Source: Isochrysis galbana (taxonomy: Eukaryota > Haptophyta > Isochrysidales > Isochrysidaceae). Taken from it: DNA of 64,000 bases. The notes beneath the pieces were generated by a model. That model saw nothing but the letters and a program-made list of their open reading frames with translations, did not search any database and had not been told where the DNA came from. The stretch spans positions 5,772,148-5,836,147 of the forward strand of contig CM030931.1 in NCBI GenBank assembly GCA_018136815.1. The letters are read 5' to 3'. Each line of letters starts with the position of its first letter. Position 1 is the stretch's first letter. Below are positions 12,965-24,636 of the stretch, piece by piece. The position numbers and the translations under genes were made by a program.

Positions 12965-15900
12965 TTAGTCGGAGGCGCGCTGAGATTCCTTCGCGCGCTC
13001 CGCGTTCTCCACAGCAGCGCGTACACCGCCAGCGAGCAAGAGTCGCGAGAGCTCCTCCGCATCGTTGACATTCGTCGCACGCAGACCTTCCACCATACCA
13101 CGGACGCGTTGCTCCTGTGACAACCGATGAGGCAGAGAGGGTGGGGCAAACTATAGACCCGAAACTCGAGGGCCAACCCATGAATCGATTCGCAGCATCT
13201 TCTTCTACACAAGCAAGCAGCTCGCGCCCCCCTAAGAAGGCGGGCCCACACTGTGTATCCCAGCTGTGACCGCCCAACATGCGGGAAGATCGGCCGCAAT
13301 CTTCACCTGTCGAAGATACTGGAGCGCAACTTCAGGGAGCGCGGCGTCCGGGATTGAGTCCACCCAAGCAAGGCCCTCGCGGTAGACCATTCTTGAGGCC
13401 AAAGAAGCTGAGATTAGTGACTTTTGGTAGGTCCATGGGAGTCCTACGACGCCGACGGGGCATGGTGTCGATTGTGACAGGAGCGGGAACGATGACGCGC
13501 CGCTAAGTGCGCCGGTAGCGGCGAAGGCACTGAACTCACGTTCCGCTAAGCGAGTCGAGTACTTGTGGAAGAGGGGAGCCGGCACATGCTCGCTCATCAG
13601 CGGCCAGAGCCGCTCCTTACGATCCGGACTCAACGATTCGAGCGCGATGGCTGCCGCATGTGTGGCCCGGATGATGGAGTGCGAGAGGTGGACTGACAAC
13701 TCGGGTAGCGAGATTGATGGGTTCAGGCGAGACTCCGCAACGATTCGCGAGGCCTCTAGACGAGCCAGCTCACGCAGGCGATCGAGCACCGCGGGGACGT
13801 AGGTCGGCTGCGAGAATGTCCGGGCGGGGCCGGGAAGGTGAGTTAGGGGATATGGTGGAGACACAGCGCGAGCAGCCTCAAGCGGGTGCCGTGCGCGAGC
13901 CCGGTGCATTATGATAGCACGGCCCGTGCTGGACGGCGGGAGAGAGGTGTTCATGAGCGATGTTCGAATCGAGTGGGCACCATGTTGCCGGCCTGCCATG
14001 TTGGGCGCGCCATACAAGACAATGCTGTTTGGTGCCTTCACCTTAAGCTCAACGAGTTCGTGATCATCTAGCACCATTGACGCGGCGATTTCAAGCGAGG
14101 AGCAAATGACGCCACACTTGTTGGCTGACGAATCCTTGATGATGGGAAGACCACAATGCTCGAACAGGGCGAGGCGGGCCTTGCACGGGACGATAAGACA
14201 GGGAGCGTGAAAGACCACCGGAGCCGCGTCGGGCGGGCAGTCGCAAAGAGGCTCCGCGTGCTTGCCGTATGGCGTCAGCGAAACATTTGGTGACACAAGC
14301 CTGCTCCGTCTAAGGACAATGCCTTGATAACAAGACGGTAATTCGGGGAGGGGCGCCACTCGCCTCTGGGGTGACAAAGAGGTTGGCGCCCTCCACGATG
14401 AGCTTCGCCGACGGGGTGGCCCCGTCGGGCAGGAGAAAGTCGCGCCAATTGGAGCCATTGATGGCCGCTGGCCGCCCTCCAGCGGGGATGAAGGCGTCGG
14501 CGATCACGCGATTGTGGAGGGAATTCCGAGCGGCAGCGCCCTAGACAAGGAAGGCGCGATGGTGTAAAGCGCGCTCCCGGCAAGAACTGGAGGGCGCGGC
14601 GGGACTGGCCGAGGATGCTGCGCGTCCAACGCAAAACGCACCTCGGGAGTGTCCGCAGTGGTCATAATACCGGTGGGCGATAGCTCATTTGTGCGCATCA
14701 TTGCAAGCGGCTGCCCAGCCTCGAAGAGGCGTAGAAGTTCGCCCATGGGCAAGCCATTGGGGTCTTCCGCCGAGCCTGAACCATCACTCATGCCGACCAC
14801 GCGCACTAGATCGCCATACTCGCGGTGCAAGATCTGCAAGGTGCCAGGAGGTAACATATGATTCGTGACGAAAGATGGCGTCCGCGGCGGCGGCCACGAG
14901 CCCAAATGGCGCAGATCGCGTGTGCACCACATGAGAGGGTGTGCGTCGCTAACACCTTGAGCATGTTTCCGGCGACGTCGCCGTCGGGGCCGCCGGTGAG
15001 CTTGACCGTCCATGGGTGACCGCGCGGGTTCACGCCGATGAGGTTGAGGGCCACGTCCAGGAAGACAGCCACGCCCTCTGACGTGACGCCGAATTCCTGA
15101 GGTGGCACGGGCAACGCCGCCGTGGGGAGGGGTGCGTCAAGAAGCCATGCGTCTCGGCGAATTGCACCGCAGCCGCGGCGATCCCTTGGGGTGAGTTGTG
15201 CTCGTTGCAACCAACCCTATGCAGTGCTCGTGTGGGTCACTTACCTTGTGGTTGATGCCCGTTGCCGGCTTTGAGCTCATGAATGCAGAAGGCCGGAAGT
15301 AGTTGCGCTCCGCAGCACGGTAAACAACCCAATCAATGTCGGTGGGGGTGATGTTCTCGTCCGGGCCCAGGAAGAGCGCCTCAGGCCCAAGCTAAAGGGG
15401 GAAAGGAGGACCGCTTGTGCTGAGCTGAGCAGCCTAGCTTCGGGTACTCGGGACGGGCACGCCAAGGCGATGGCGACGGCCGCCTTGCTCGCCCCCTTCT
15501 CTCTTGCGCACCGATGCTCTGTCGGGCGCCGCGGAGGCCACTGGCCCCAGGGCCTGCAGACTAGCAGGATTGAGCAGATCTAGAAGCCCGTCGATGGTCG
15601 CCTTCACACAGCCATGCAGGAGCTCCGTCCGCTCGGTGCCCGGGGCCGGCGTGACGAGACAAACCGCCTTTGAGCCGCCCTCCGGGATGTCCTTGTTCTT
15701 TAGCTGTTGAGCCCATGCCAGGTTGAGGCACTCGCCAAACTGACGCTTCGACTCGGCGACGTGGGCCTCGGTACCGGTGGGTGCCACCACACGGAGGCCT
15801 CCACGCGCCACATCGGCGAAGCGCACGTGATAGGAGGAGAAGTGGCGACCCGACACGAAGAAGACGCCAAAGGGCGGCGCGGTTACGTGCTTGAGAGGCG

Positions 15901-18455
15901 CGATCGCGGGCTCGAACAGTGGCGGGTCGAGGCGGAGGGTGAGCGCACGGCGAGTAGGCAGCGGCGCGTTGGTGCGGAGCGTGTGTGCGAGGCATCGCGT
16001 CATGGCGTGTATGAGCATGCGCGACTCCTCGGCTTGCAGCGATACCTGGTCGTAGCGCAGCGGTGTCAATGGAGCAGCCGGATCACGCTCTCGGCAACGG
16101 GTCGGGCGGTGATTTGGGCGATGGCAAGGCCTCGCGTCGCGGCTGGCGTGTGGCGTTGGCTCATGCTCCGAGGCGCCACCACGGCGCTCGCGCAGCAAGC
16201 TCACTCAGGCACTTACCTCTGCTGCCCGGTCAATCTCCTCGATAGCTTCCTCAAAATCCTCCCGCCGGAGCGGCTTGGCAGGGTGGAAGCGCGCGTTGAA
16301 GACATCGGCGATGGCGGTGACATGGGGTTCAAAAGCAGTTCGCTCCAGCATGGCAAGCACATGGTTGCGTGAGAGCAGCGGATGGTCAAGTAGAGCAAGC
16401 GAGAGCTTGGCGTAGGCCACTGCCACCTCCGCACGCTCAAGGCCTGCCACCGGAAGGGGGAGGGGGGCGCACAGAGTCCCGTCTTGACTGGTGTCAAAGC
16501 GACGATTATGTCATCGGGCGGTGGGCGAGCGGCCTTGCTGTGAGCGTACCGAGAGCTGGGTGTGCGGCAGCGAGCGAAAGAGTCTTATCGCCGAGCCACT
16601 TGAAGCGACACAGGTCCTTCTTCAGAAGCGGCCAGTTGACCCCATCCGCTGTTCGTTGATCGAAACCGTTGCTAGCATTCTCGGAAACCGCGCCGCTTGC
16701 GTCTGGGTTGCCGGGCCGGACAATGGCACGCAACAGCGTGACTCCGGCAGAGGGCAGTCCCGGCTTTGAGGACGGCGGGTCGGCAATGGCATCGACGAGG
16801 ACCTGTGCGGGAGGGCCGTGGAAGGGACTCGGCACGGTTGCATCGCGCAAAGCTGGAGCGTGCCCGCGCCTTCCACCCGATTGGCGCGAGCGGGCAGCAA
16901 GGAGAGCGCACCCGTTCGACACGGAGATCATGCATGCCCAAGACACCGAGTGCGCCTTCTAGCGCTCGGCGGGGCCGGCAGTCACCGAGTGCCACTGTGA
17001 CCAAGACGGCAGGACCACGGTTGGACCCGTATTCGTAACCGCGCTCAAACTCGATGGCAACCTTGTACGGGGGCGAGGGTTTAAGGCGCATCAGCCTGGG
17101 CATGGGATCGCGGATACGGTCTAGCAGCGCCAGGCATGCTAATGCAACAGCTAGCAGGATGGAAGTGAGCGAGCCTCCAACCCGTGTGCCCCGCCACGCT
17201 GTGCGGTGCCTACGCACAGGCCGTTGGCATGTCTCACATCTTCGGTGCCGGCGACCGATTGGACCAATGACATCTGGCGAAAAAGTAATCGTGGGTCGTG
17301 CGCGGTTACATATCCACTTGGACAGCGGTGCAGAAACTTGACCACCTGCTCGCGCGCGGCACCGGGAGCATGGTCCGGGTGAGGTGGAGAACTCTTGGCA
17401 CATGCAGCGCTCGTCTTCCCGGAGTACGGGCAAGCGGAGCGCTAGGCTGGCCGGCGGTGACAGCGGCGCGGAGCCGCACCTCCGCGTCGGAGAAGCTCGA
17501 CTTGGGGCGGACATGCCGGTCGTTGCCGATGAAGTTGCCGTCACGCAGCTGAGCGGCGTACGCACGGATGGAAGCGAGCGAGTTGCACTCCTCGCCGGAT
17601 TCACCGGAGAAGAGCTGATTGCTCTTGCCCGTCTCGAATATGTCGAGCGACAAGCTTCCTGTTGGCAACAACGAGCAAAATTGGAACTTCCAGGGTGAAA
17701 GTCGCGGGACGCGAAATCCCCTTGTTGCGGTGATGCCGGCGGCCGGCGGGTGCGCGTTGGGATAGGGGCGCCACGCTAGTCACCATCTTCCGAGCGAAAG
17801 ACGAGCACACGCCGGAGCTCCGCGTCTTCCGGTAGGGAGGCTACACGCTCTGCAAGCTTGGCAGCACTCGTCTCGATGCCGCGCGTGAGGAAGGTGTGAA
17901 GCTCGGAGTCGGCTGCGGTTAATTCTTGCCCGCCGGCGCCAGCCGCGTGCGAGGTGAGCCTCAGATGGTCAACCTGTGCACGCGTGGACGGGCAGCTCGA
18001 GGCGTCGTGGGGAGTGAGCCCCAACACCTCAGGTGCACGCGAGCCGCAACCCGTCCGCCTGTTCCGCAAGTTCTTCCAAAGCGCAGCTCTGCCGTGCAGG
18101 ATCCGCAGCACCGGCGACCGCCCTCTCTTGCTCGCGCGCGGGCATGTATGCGCTCCGTCGCGCCTCCTCTCCTTGCTTCGTGTGTTCTCCTCACCTTGAG
18201 CTCTTCATCGAAGAGAGCAGCTATGGCTCGCAGGTGCCTCCGCTGGGTCTCCTCTCCAAACACTCGAAAATATGTTGGCGGCATCTCGTTAGCGAACCAT
18301 GGGGCGAGTCGGGCGAGCGCGCTGCTCTGCGACGCTTCGAGCTGCGCGAGAAGCCGCGCGGTGTCCGGCTTCACGGCTGTGGTGAGGCGGCGGGTGGGTG
18401 CGGGCGCTCGCGAGAGCCGTGCGGCGGCAGAGGAGAGAGAGACGCGGCCGAGCAT
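12965..18455 (-). CDS. GDH2: NAD-specific glutamate dehydrogenase, GDH2 type, mitochondrial
   Basis: This enzyme deaminates glutamate to 2-oxoglutarate with NAD. Exons on the minus strand: 18455-18195, 17973-17784, 17658-17480, 17393-about 17229, about 17086-16912, 16802-16550, 16443-16217, 16087-15512, 15391-15245, 15096-14956, 14833-14642, 14540-14364, 14179-14042, 13807-13540, 13407-13307 and 13114-12965 (stop). Phases agree everywhere except around exons 4-5, which stay approximate. The leader MLGRVSLSSAAARLSRAP looks like a mitochondrial transit peptide. Diagnostic family motifs appear in order: HVRFADVARGGLR, KNKDIPEGGSKAV (substrate lysines), LGPDENITPTD, KLTGGPDGDVAGN (dinucleotide binding), GMSDGSGSAEDPNGL, IVEGANLFVTPEA and KDSSANKCGV. 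The exon 12 donor is best read as GC-AG (GAG/GCGAGT), which gives the expected FVTPEARLALFE. The N-terminal third is poorly conserved, as is normal for this family. Confidence 0.92.
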
Positions 18456-19220
18456 TGAGAGAAGGAAGGGGGGGGGAAGGAGGGGGGGGGGGTCGGGGGG
18501 CGCAGAACGTGGGAGAGCTCCGGAGGAGGGGAGGGAGGGGGGGAGGGAGGGGGGGAGGGGAGAGAGAGGGAGAAGAGGATATAGAGGGAGGGGGGAAGAG
18601 AGAGAGGGAGGGAGGGAGGGAGGGAGGGAAGAAACGAGCTCGCTCGGCCCCTTTATCGGGAGAGGGAGGAATGAGAAGGGAAGAGAGAGAGGGAGAGAAG
18701 AAGAGGAAGAAGCGAGAGGGGAGACGGGAAAGAGAAGCGAAGGCAGAGGGAGACGGCTCGCGGCGTGCACGCGCTGTTTATAAGGGTAACAGTCGTGATG
18801 GCGTGAGAGTCGAGCGCCCGCCGCGCCGACGGTTGGGCGCCCGCTCGCCGCGGCTCTATGGGTGACTGACGGAACGATCCGACGCGCCCGATCTATTCTT
18901 GTCACTTCTCCTCTCTAATCAGATCATCAGCTAGTATATAGTGCTCTAGTGGCGCTGAGAGAGAAGCCGCAATCCCACCGGAGCGGCGCTTTCCCCCCGC
19001 GCGCGCCCCGCCCCCCCGGCCCCCCCTCCCCGCCCGCCCCCCCCCCTTCCCCCCTTCCCTCCTTCCCTCCTCCTCGCCCGCTCTCTCCCTCTCTCTCTCG
19101 CTCGCTCCGACGGAGCACTCTCTCACAGGGATCTCTCTCTCTCTCTCTCTCGTGCGTGGGCGTGGGCGCGTGCGTTTGGGGCGAAATGACGATGTGGGCG
19201 TGTGGGGGGGGGAGGTGTGT

Positions 19221-19262
<42 letters not shown>

Positions 19263-19465
19263 TGGTAGAGGCTTGAGCTTCATGGACATGCCCCATTTCT
19301 TCTGGTGGAAATAAAATTTGAACCCTCGACATCTAGTGGTAGTTGCAACCTAATGAAAGTTGCCTCTTGTGATTTCCATCGCCGGCGTGTGCTTATTTTT
19401 CGTATTGGTTGAAGATGTGATTCACAGTGACATCTTACTTGTGCACATACACGGGAACAGGCGCC
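18456..19465. repeat. Low-complexity intergenic: polypurine, CT and GT tracts
   Basis: Upstream of the GDH start, 18456-18730 is almost pure purine on the plus strand (GGGAGG-type repeats). Positions 19005-19155 are C-runs passing into (CT)n, and about 19215-19262 is a (GT)n microsatellite. Ser/Pro- and Gly/Arg-rich ORFs here are by-products. The tracts sit where the GDH promoter should be; any regulatory role is inference. Confidence 0.75.
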
Positions 19466-20887
19466 TCATGGACAAGGCCTGATGTCGAAAACGAGGCCGG
19501 AGGCACGTGCATCACTTTCAGACTCCACAACGCCGTCACTCGGCATAAGAATGGGGCTCTTACGCCATCTCACACAGTCTCTTTTCTTGCACCACCCTTT
19601 CTTCAGATTCCCACAATTTTCACACAACATAAAGCCATCCCATGGACAAGGAACAATCTCACAAGAACATTTCGTTCGGCATGCCTCGAAGGCTACGCGA
19701 CGAGACTGCTCACGCTCCTCTTCCTGAACATGGCGCTCGAGGCGCGCGGCCTTCCTCTTCTTCACTTCTTCCTCGTCAGCAGCCGCCTCCTCGCGCCTCT
19801 TCTCCTTCTCAGCTAGCATGTCTCTCAAGGTGAAGGATCCCGAGAGCTGCACAAGTCGCTTCTTCGCTCTACCATCGGGACGGCGGAGCACAGGGGCGGG
19901 GGCTGCATCCTCCTCATCTGACGCGTCCGATTCACAGTTCTTCCCAAACATCATGCTGCTAGTGCTGCCTGAACTCGCAGATAGCACTCCCCTCAATGGA
20001 TCGTACGGCGCATCAGCTTTCTCTTGCAGCTTGAGGGCATACGCCTCAAGCTGCTTAGCCTTCGCCTGAGCAGCTGCAAGCGAGCCGTGACGGATGCCCG
20101 GTGGAGTACGCTTTGCCTCTGCCAAAGTCGAGGGGCCTGGAGAGGCGAGCTGAGTTGCTTCCTTTTGCGCTGCTACTTCACGAGCCTGATCTATGAATTG
20201 TGAGCGATCTATGAGCCCTGGGCACAATCTGTTCCAAGCAATACCCACACGTTTCCACGCCTTGATGATATCATAGCGGTCACACCAAGAGAACCACATC
20301 CCCGGGACCCCAAGTTGTTTGTTCCCACCAAGCACACCTAGAAAGTCGGCGAGGGAGAGATGAGTGAGCGAGGTGCCGTGCACAACAAGATAGGCATCTT
20401 TATACGCGTCCCTAGCTTTATTGTAGGCGCGGTGAAACGACGAATTAAATTGATCGAGCGCTTGTAAGAAGCCTGATGTGCCTGCCTCTTCCGTAAATAT
20501 GCGTATGCCAAGTTGTGCAGCATGACCGCAAGTCTTACGCAAGAGCTCATCACTAAATCGTGAAGAATGATTATCAAGCATCAGGACAACCGGACGTTCG
20601 ATGGGCGTGCCACCTGTGGCCGCCTCAACGGCACTCCGTTGCGAAATCCACGCGTCAAGTCGATGGATGTACTTCAGGAACGTCTCCTCTGTCTGCATGC
20701 CTTCCGCAGCATGTACAGGAAGACAAGACCGAGTCTGTAGCGTCGTCAAGTCGACACGGTCGTCAAACGTGCATTCACCTGCCGGGGCCTCAACGACTAA
20801 GTCTTCTGTTGCCCACTTGCGCTTGGTGACCAACTGCACTCCATAATTCCAACCCGCCGCATCCCATGTCATCATGACGGTGATTGT

Positions 20888-20903
20888 TTCTTTGTTGAGA
20901 CTC
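20888..20903. repeat. Left 16-bp target-site duplication of repeat A copy 1
   Basis: TTCTTTGTTGAGACTC, identical to 21838-21853. Bases outside the pair differ, so the duplication is 16 bp. Confidence 0.9.
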
Positions 20904-21837
20904 AACCTACTTTTATAAGTGGGGGACAATGGGGGCCTCGCGCCCCCCTCACACCATCGCGGACACCCCCCGGGGTGGGCCCGTACAATCAACCCCAGCC
21001 CCTGCCCTTTGGCAGGGGCAGGGCACTCAACAATCTAGCCCAGACCCTTCGGGGACGCGGCCCGCGAGCCGCACTCCCACGCCCGCGTTGGGCCTGCCCT
21101 CGAGCTGACTCCCCCTCTGTCCCTGGTCGCCAGGCATACAGGTGTCACTGGGCGGCTCCCATGGCCAGCGAGGCGAGCGTGGGAGAGGCAGGGGGGGCCA
21201 GGGGCTGAGCCCCAGCCTCCACTGTCCCCTGAGCTGCCATTGCTGGCCCCCTGGGAGCCCCCAAAGGGCCTCTGAGAGCAGGCCAGGGCGCGCCGCATGG
21301 CGACGCGCCGCAGGGACAACGAAGGGAGAGAGTGGAGAGAGGGAGAGGGGGGGTTTTGCACCCCCCCCGATGGAGTGCGGTTAGAAACAGGCCCCGTTTG
21401 CGTTAGCAAACGGGTAGGGGGCGGCCGGCGACAGGCGGGAGAGAGAAGGGAGCGGCTCAAGCTCGAGGAGAGTATCTTGAAGGTGGCACAGGCTACTCGA
21501 CTCGCAGTCGTTTATTTCTCGAGAACTGCTCACGGCGCGAGCTGGAAGGGCCGATCCTCTTTGTCGACGAGAGGATCCTCCCCCCCCCCCCGGTGCTTTT
21601 TCCCGGAGAGTCGGCCGGCGTCGACCGGTCCGTCTCAATGGGTTTTCCCTCATTTTAACTTGTGGGGAGTTAGAATGGGAGCCGGGGGCTTGCGAGGGGG
21701 GAGATGTGGAGGGGTGCATAGGTGTATGTATCTGTGGCAACAACACGCGCCAAGGTGTACGGGCAGGTGCGCTGAGGGCTGTCGTGTTATTACCGGGCTA
21801 GTGAGAGTAGTGGTACTAATGCTCAGTTATATTATTA
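20904..21837. mobile_element. Repeat A copy 1: 934-bp non-autonomous insertion
   Basis: The element lies between perfect 16-bp direct repeats inside the transposase gene. It starts with a hairpin-like CCTACTT/AAGTGGG sequence and has a body of C/G-rich segments (for example CCAGGGGCTGAGCCCCAGCC near 21201). It ends AT-rich (CAGTTATATTATTA). Positions about 20920-21345 are clearly homologous to about 50545-50945. There is no credible coding capacity and no terminal inverted repeats. An AT-rich tail and a long target duplication suggest target-primed retroposition (LINE- or SINE-like), but that is inference. Confidence 0.85.
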
Positions 21838-21853
21838 TTCTTTGTTGAGACTC
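21838..21853. repeat. Right 16-bp target-site duplication of repeat A copy 1
   Basis: TTCTTTGTTGAGACTC, the partner of 20888-20903. Confidence 0.9.
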
Positions 21854-22740
21854 GCCGTCTGCCGCACCGCCTTACCCTTCCTTTTTGCCACTTTGGCTCG
21901 TCTCCCTTTTTGAGGCACGTCTAAGGGTTGTGGGGTCTCGTCCGCGTTGAGAAGACGACGCGCATCTTTGATTACCTATACGGGAGGGGCGCGGTTGTTT
22001 GTCATTCGTCGTTTGTTTGTGGTGTGTGCGAACAGCGAACACGCACAACACGCATCAGCGACCTCCGACCTTACCTTGGTGTCGGGAGTCATGACCCCCG
22101 CGGCGATGAGTTCTTTTTCGAGCCCATACTCGCCAAAAAAATGGTTCTCGACGACTTGCTCTGTGTGCTTCATTGACCTTCTTTCCTCCTCGGCTCTAGA
22201 TACGCCCTCCGCGATGTCAACGCCTCTTGCTCGCCACCACGGGAAGATTCTTTGAAAGAATGTATGGGAGAGGTCGAGCGTGGAATTGACGTGATTCAAC
22301 TCAGGGGTATTGAGGGGAATTGAGCCCTTGCCGAACTTTTTGATACGATTGAAGCGGTGCCTCTCTGTGAGCATCTGGCGGACCTTGACAGAAATCTGAT
22401 GCCGAGACTGGGGATCATGGGCGTCAGCGCGCGTGAGGATCCACGATGCCAACTTCAAGCGCTCAGCATTTGTGAGCAGCTGTTGGTTGGCGTCCCGAGT
22501 GGAGTCATCATTGGCGGCAGGCCGCCTCAGGCCCCACTCGACCTTTCCGCGCGTGGCATGAGGGAAAAGCCCAGAAGCCAGAGCCGCCTTCGCGCCAACG
22601 CTATGCGTGCGACAATGAGCAACCGCCTTCCGGACATCTGCGACTACGCGCGCGCGCTCCTCGGCCCGGGTGTCGCGGGCATGTACTGTGTAGTGCCCCC
22701 GTGCCGGCTTGGGCTTGTTGGCAGGCTTGCTAGGGGCCAT

Positions 22741-23898
22741 GGGAGGCTGGGGAAGGGCACGGGCACGCCCACGAAGCGGGCACGCGCACGAAGCTCAAGC
22801 CTCTAGTGAGTGTGTGTTTGGTGGTGAGTGTGTGGCGGGCGGCCGCATGCGCGCGGCGTCGGCCCTAAGGCTAGGCCCCGTGTGTGTGTCGTGTTGTGGC
22901 GCAGAGGACAATTGACAATTGCCTCCTTTGCGCCCTCGCATTTGTGCACCTTGCTGGAGCTCTGGCACTGCAAAGCTTTGCAGCTTATTTAGCAGTATTT
23001 TCCCCTACTCCGCAGATTTCCTCTTCCCCCCTCCGCGCGGATAGTCTCTCCCCCTCCGCAAGATTTCCCCCCCTCCGAGCAGCGGACAGTCTCTTGCCCT
23101 GTGCGCGCCGAGACGCCGTGTTCCCAGGCGGCGGCGGTGGAGGGACCGGGGGGGGCGCGGGCCACCGGACCATATCTAACTAAGCCCATCCCCCTAGTAG
23201 TGCATGCACGGGGGGAGTCGCCTGATGGCGGGGGGGAAAGGGCCGGGGGAGTGGGGGTGTAGAAAGTTTTGCTGCGTGAGTAGAAAGTAGAGGGTCCACG
23301 GCCGCGTGTGCGGTGAGACTATTAAGAAATCAATTAATGTTGTTGTTGTCCGGTTTTCCTCCCTGGTTCTCGAGGTGGAGGTGGATTGTGGAATGCTACG
23401 ACGGCTCAGGCGAGAGGACCGCAGGTTGGGCGGCATCTATTGCTGCCTCCACCGGCCACTCCATTCCCGCAGCCTCATCTTCCTCCATTCAGCTCTGGCT
23501 CCTGTCACGGCCTCAGAGGCCCTCGTCGCCCTCCTCCCGGGAGCGAACAAGCGCTCTTCATTCGCGTCATACGTATACGCAATACGTAATACCGGAGGAT
23601 GGGCTCTCTCATGCACTCATGCACGGACCACCTTACGATTTTAAAAATTTGTCATTGCGCTAGATTCGCTCAATTTCTAGACTCCTTCCCATTAACATGG
23701 ACGGCACGCTGCCGCGATCGCAGTGCATACCGAGAGGCAAGCAAGCAAGCGGCAGGCATAGAGGCTTGAGGGGCAGGCCGGCTTGCACGCCAAGTAAGTC
23801 AGCCAATGCCAACTAAGTCAGCCAATGCCAGCCACCTGCATCTGATGGAGCAAAACTATGGCAAGATAGGACGAATCAGGCGGGAAAGTCTCCTGGTA
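22741..23898. other. Intergenic, no gene seen
   Basis: This flank 5' of the transposase holds GTGTGTGT- and C-rich stretches and a short tandem of a ~20-bp unit around 23792-23832. ORFs here have no recognisable features. Confidence 0.5.
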
Positions 23899-24321
23899 TC
23901 ACCATGTTGGGGGTAGCTTGTGTAGCTCCGATCCTGTCGCCTGAGATGATGGCCAAAGCGAGTGCTGTTGTGCAGAGCCACCAAAATCAAAGACGTCTGT
24001 AGATCGAGAAGGACGGCTAGCTATGTCATAGTAGAAGCACTGATCGAAGGAGATGCGACTGCGCCGATCGCGACAGCGTTCCAGCTGCTCGTCTTCCAGC
24101 TCCTGCAGCTTGGTTTGCCGGGCGCTCTCGCGATCGCCTAGACTCATTGCCGCCCCCTGCTCCAGAAGATCCTCCAAGACCAAGTCACGCTGTGGTGCTG
24201 TCGATGTCACACTAGCTGATATAAGAGTAGCAGCAAGTGCGGATGTCGGGTGCAGAGCCAATGTCGCTGCGAGGCAGCAGCAGCACAAAGTATTCTCGAG
24301 GACACAACCAAGAGGGCGCAT
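23899..24321 (-). CDS. Small secreted or plastid-lumen-targeted protein, unknown family
   Basis: A 140-residue single-exon ORF starting at the ATG at 24321. Residues 1-33 form a leader: MRPLGCVLENTLCCCCLAAT, hydrophobic, ending in SALAA, which resembles a signal or thylakoid-lumen cleavage site. The mature part is charged (LGDRESARQTKLQELEDEQ, probably helical), followed by a Cys-containing FDQCFYYD motif. Lumen localisation is inference; an ordinary secreted protein is equally possible. The gene diverges from the MATE gene across a short G-rich gap, so a shared promoter is plausible. Confidence 0.5.
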   Translation of the reverse strand: MRPLGCVLENTLCCCCLAATLALHPTSALAATLISASVTSTAPQRDLVLEDLLEQGAAMSLGDRESARQTKLQELEDEQLERCRDRRSRISFDQCFYYDIASRPSRSTDVFDFGGSAQQHSLWPSSQATGSELHKLPPTW

Positions 24322-24535
24322 GCGCCATGCGGGCAGGCCCGACGCCCTCGAACGTACCAATCTACTACTATCTGAAATAGAAGAATAGTAGTTCGGGCTC
24401 TCTCTTGTGCTCCTCTCCGCTTTAGAAGAATAGTAGTCCGGGCTCTCTCTACTTCTCTCCGCTTTACTGCGGGGGCGCGGTCCCCTTCCCTCGTCGAGGG
24501 GGGGAATTCCATAGAGTAGAGCGTTTAAAAGAAGA

Positions 24536-24602
24536 GAGAGGGCGGGAGCGGGGAGCGGGGGGGCGGGGGGGGGGGGGGGGGGGACCGGGGGGGGGGGGGG
24601 GA
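24536..24602. repeat. Poly-G tract between divergent genes
   Basis: Near-continuous G runs (GGGGCGGGG, then over ten G) just upstream of the MATE ATG at 24637 and the divergent start at 24321. A G-quadruplex-capable promoter element is possible but untested. Confidence 0.6.
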
Positions 24603-24636
24603 ACGGAGAGGGAGGGAAGGGGCAGCGCTCGCGCCG

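Larger units (their letters stand above)
19466..22740 (-). pseudogene. pogo/Tigger-like DDE_1 transposase, interrupted by a repeat insertion
   Basis: Transposase of a Tc1/mariner-superfamily DNA transposon. Exon 1 is 22740-22075 (start MAPSKPANKPKPARG); a 99-bp GTAAGG...AG intron follows; exon 2 resumes at 21975. The N-terminal half contains an HTH-like region (LTNAERLKLASWIL, HQISVKVRQML). The catalytic core shows NADET (first Asp), VVLMLDNHSS (second Asp) and SGFLQALDQ (third Asp), with 39 residues between the second and third. The C-terminus has a Lys/Glu-rich coiled segment and a Cys-rich cluster (CENC...CKKRDC). A 934-bp element (20904-21837) interrupts the core and brings a stop at once. 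Leaving out the element and one duplication copy makes the phases match exactly, so the gene was probably intact until recently. Terminal inverted repeats were not identified. Confidence 0.85.

Noticed and set aside
17961-18905. Long Ser/Pro/Leu-rich minus ORF upstream of GDH
   Set aside because: The part before the GDH start is the translation of a simple polypurine tract; only the part from 18455 down is coding.
19298-19375. tRNA-like sequence on the minus strand (about 75 nt, ends CCACCA, contains GGGTTCAAAT)
   Set aside because: The acceptor ends partly pair, but the T-stem and D-arm do not fold, so it is not a tRNA gene; at most a degraded tRNA-derived repeat.
20904-21837. Repeat A copy 1 as an introner-type element that is spliced out
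   Set aside because: No GT donor lies at the 5' junction on the transposase strand. The only GT in the duplicated target, paired with the AG in the other copy, would lose one base and shift the frame.
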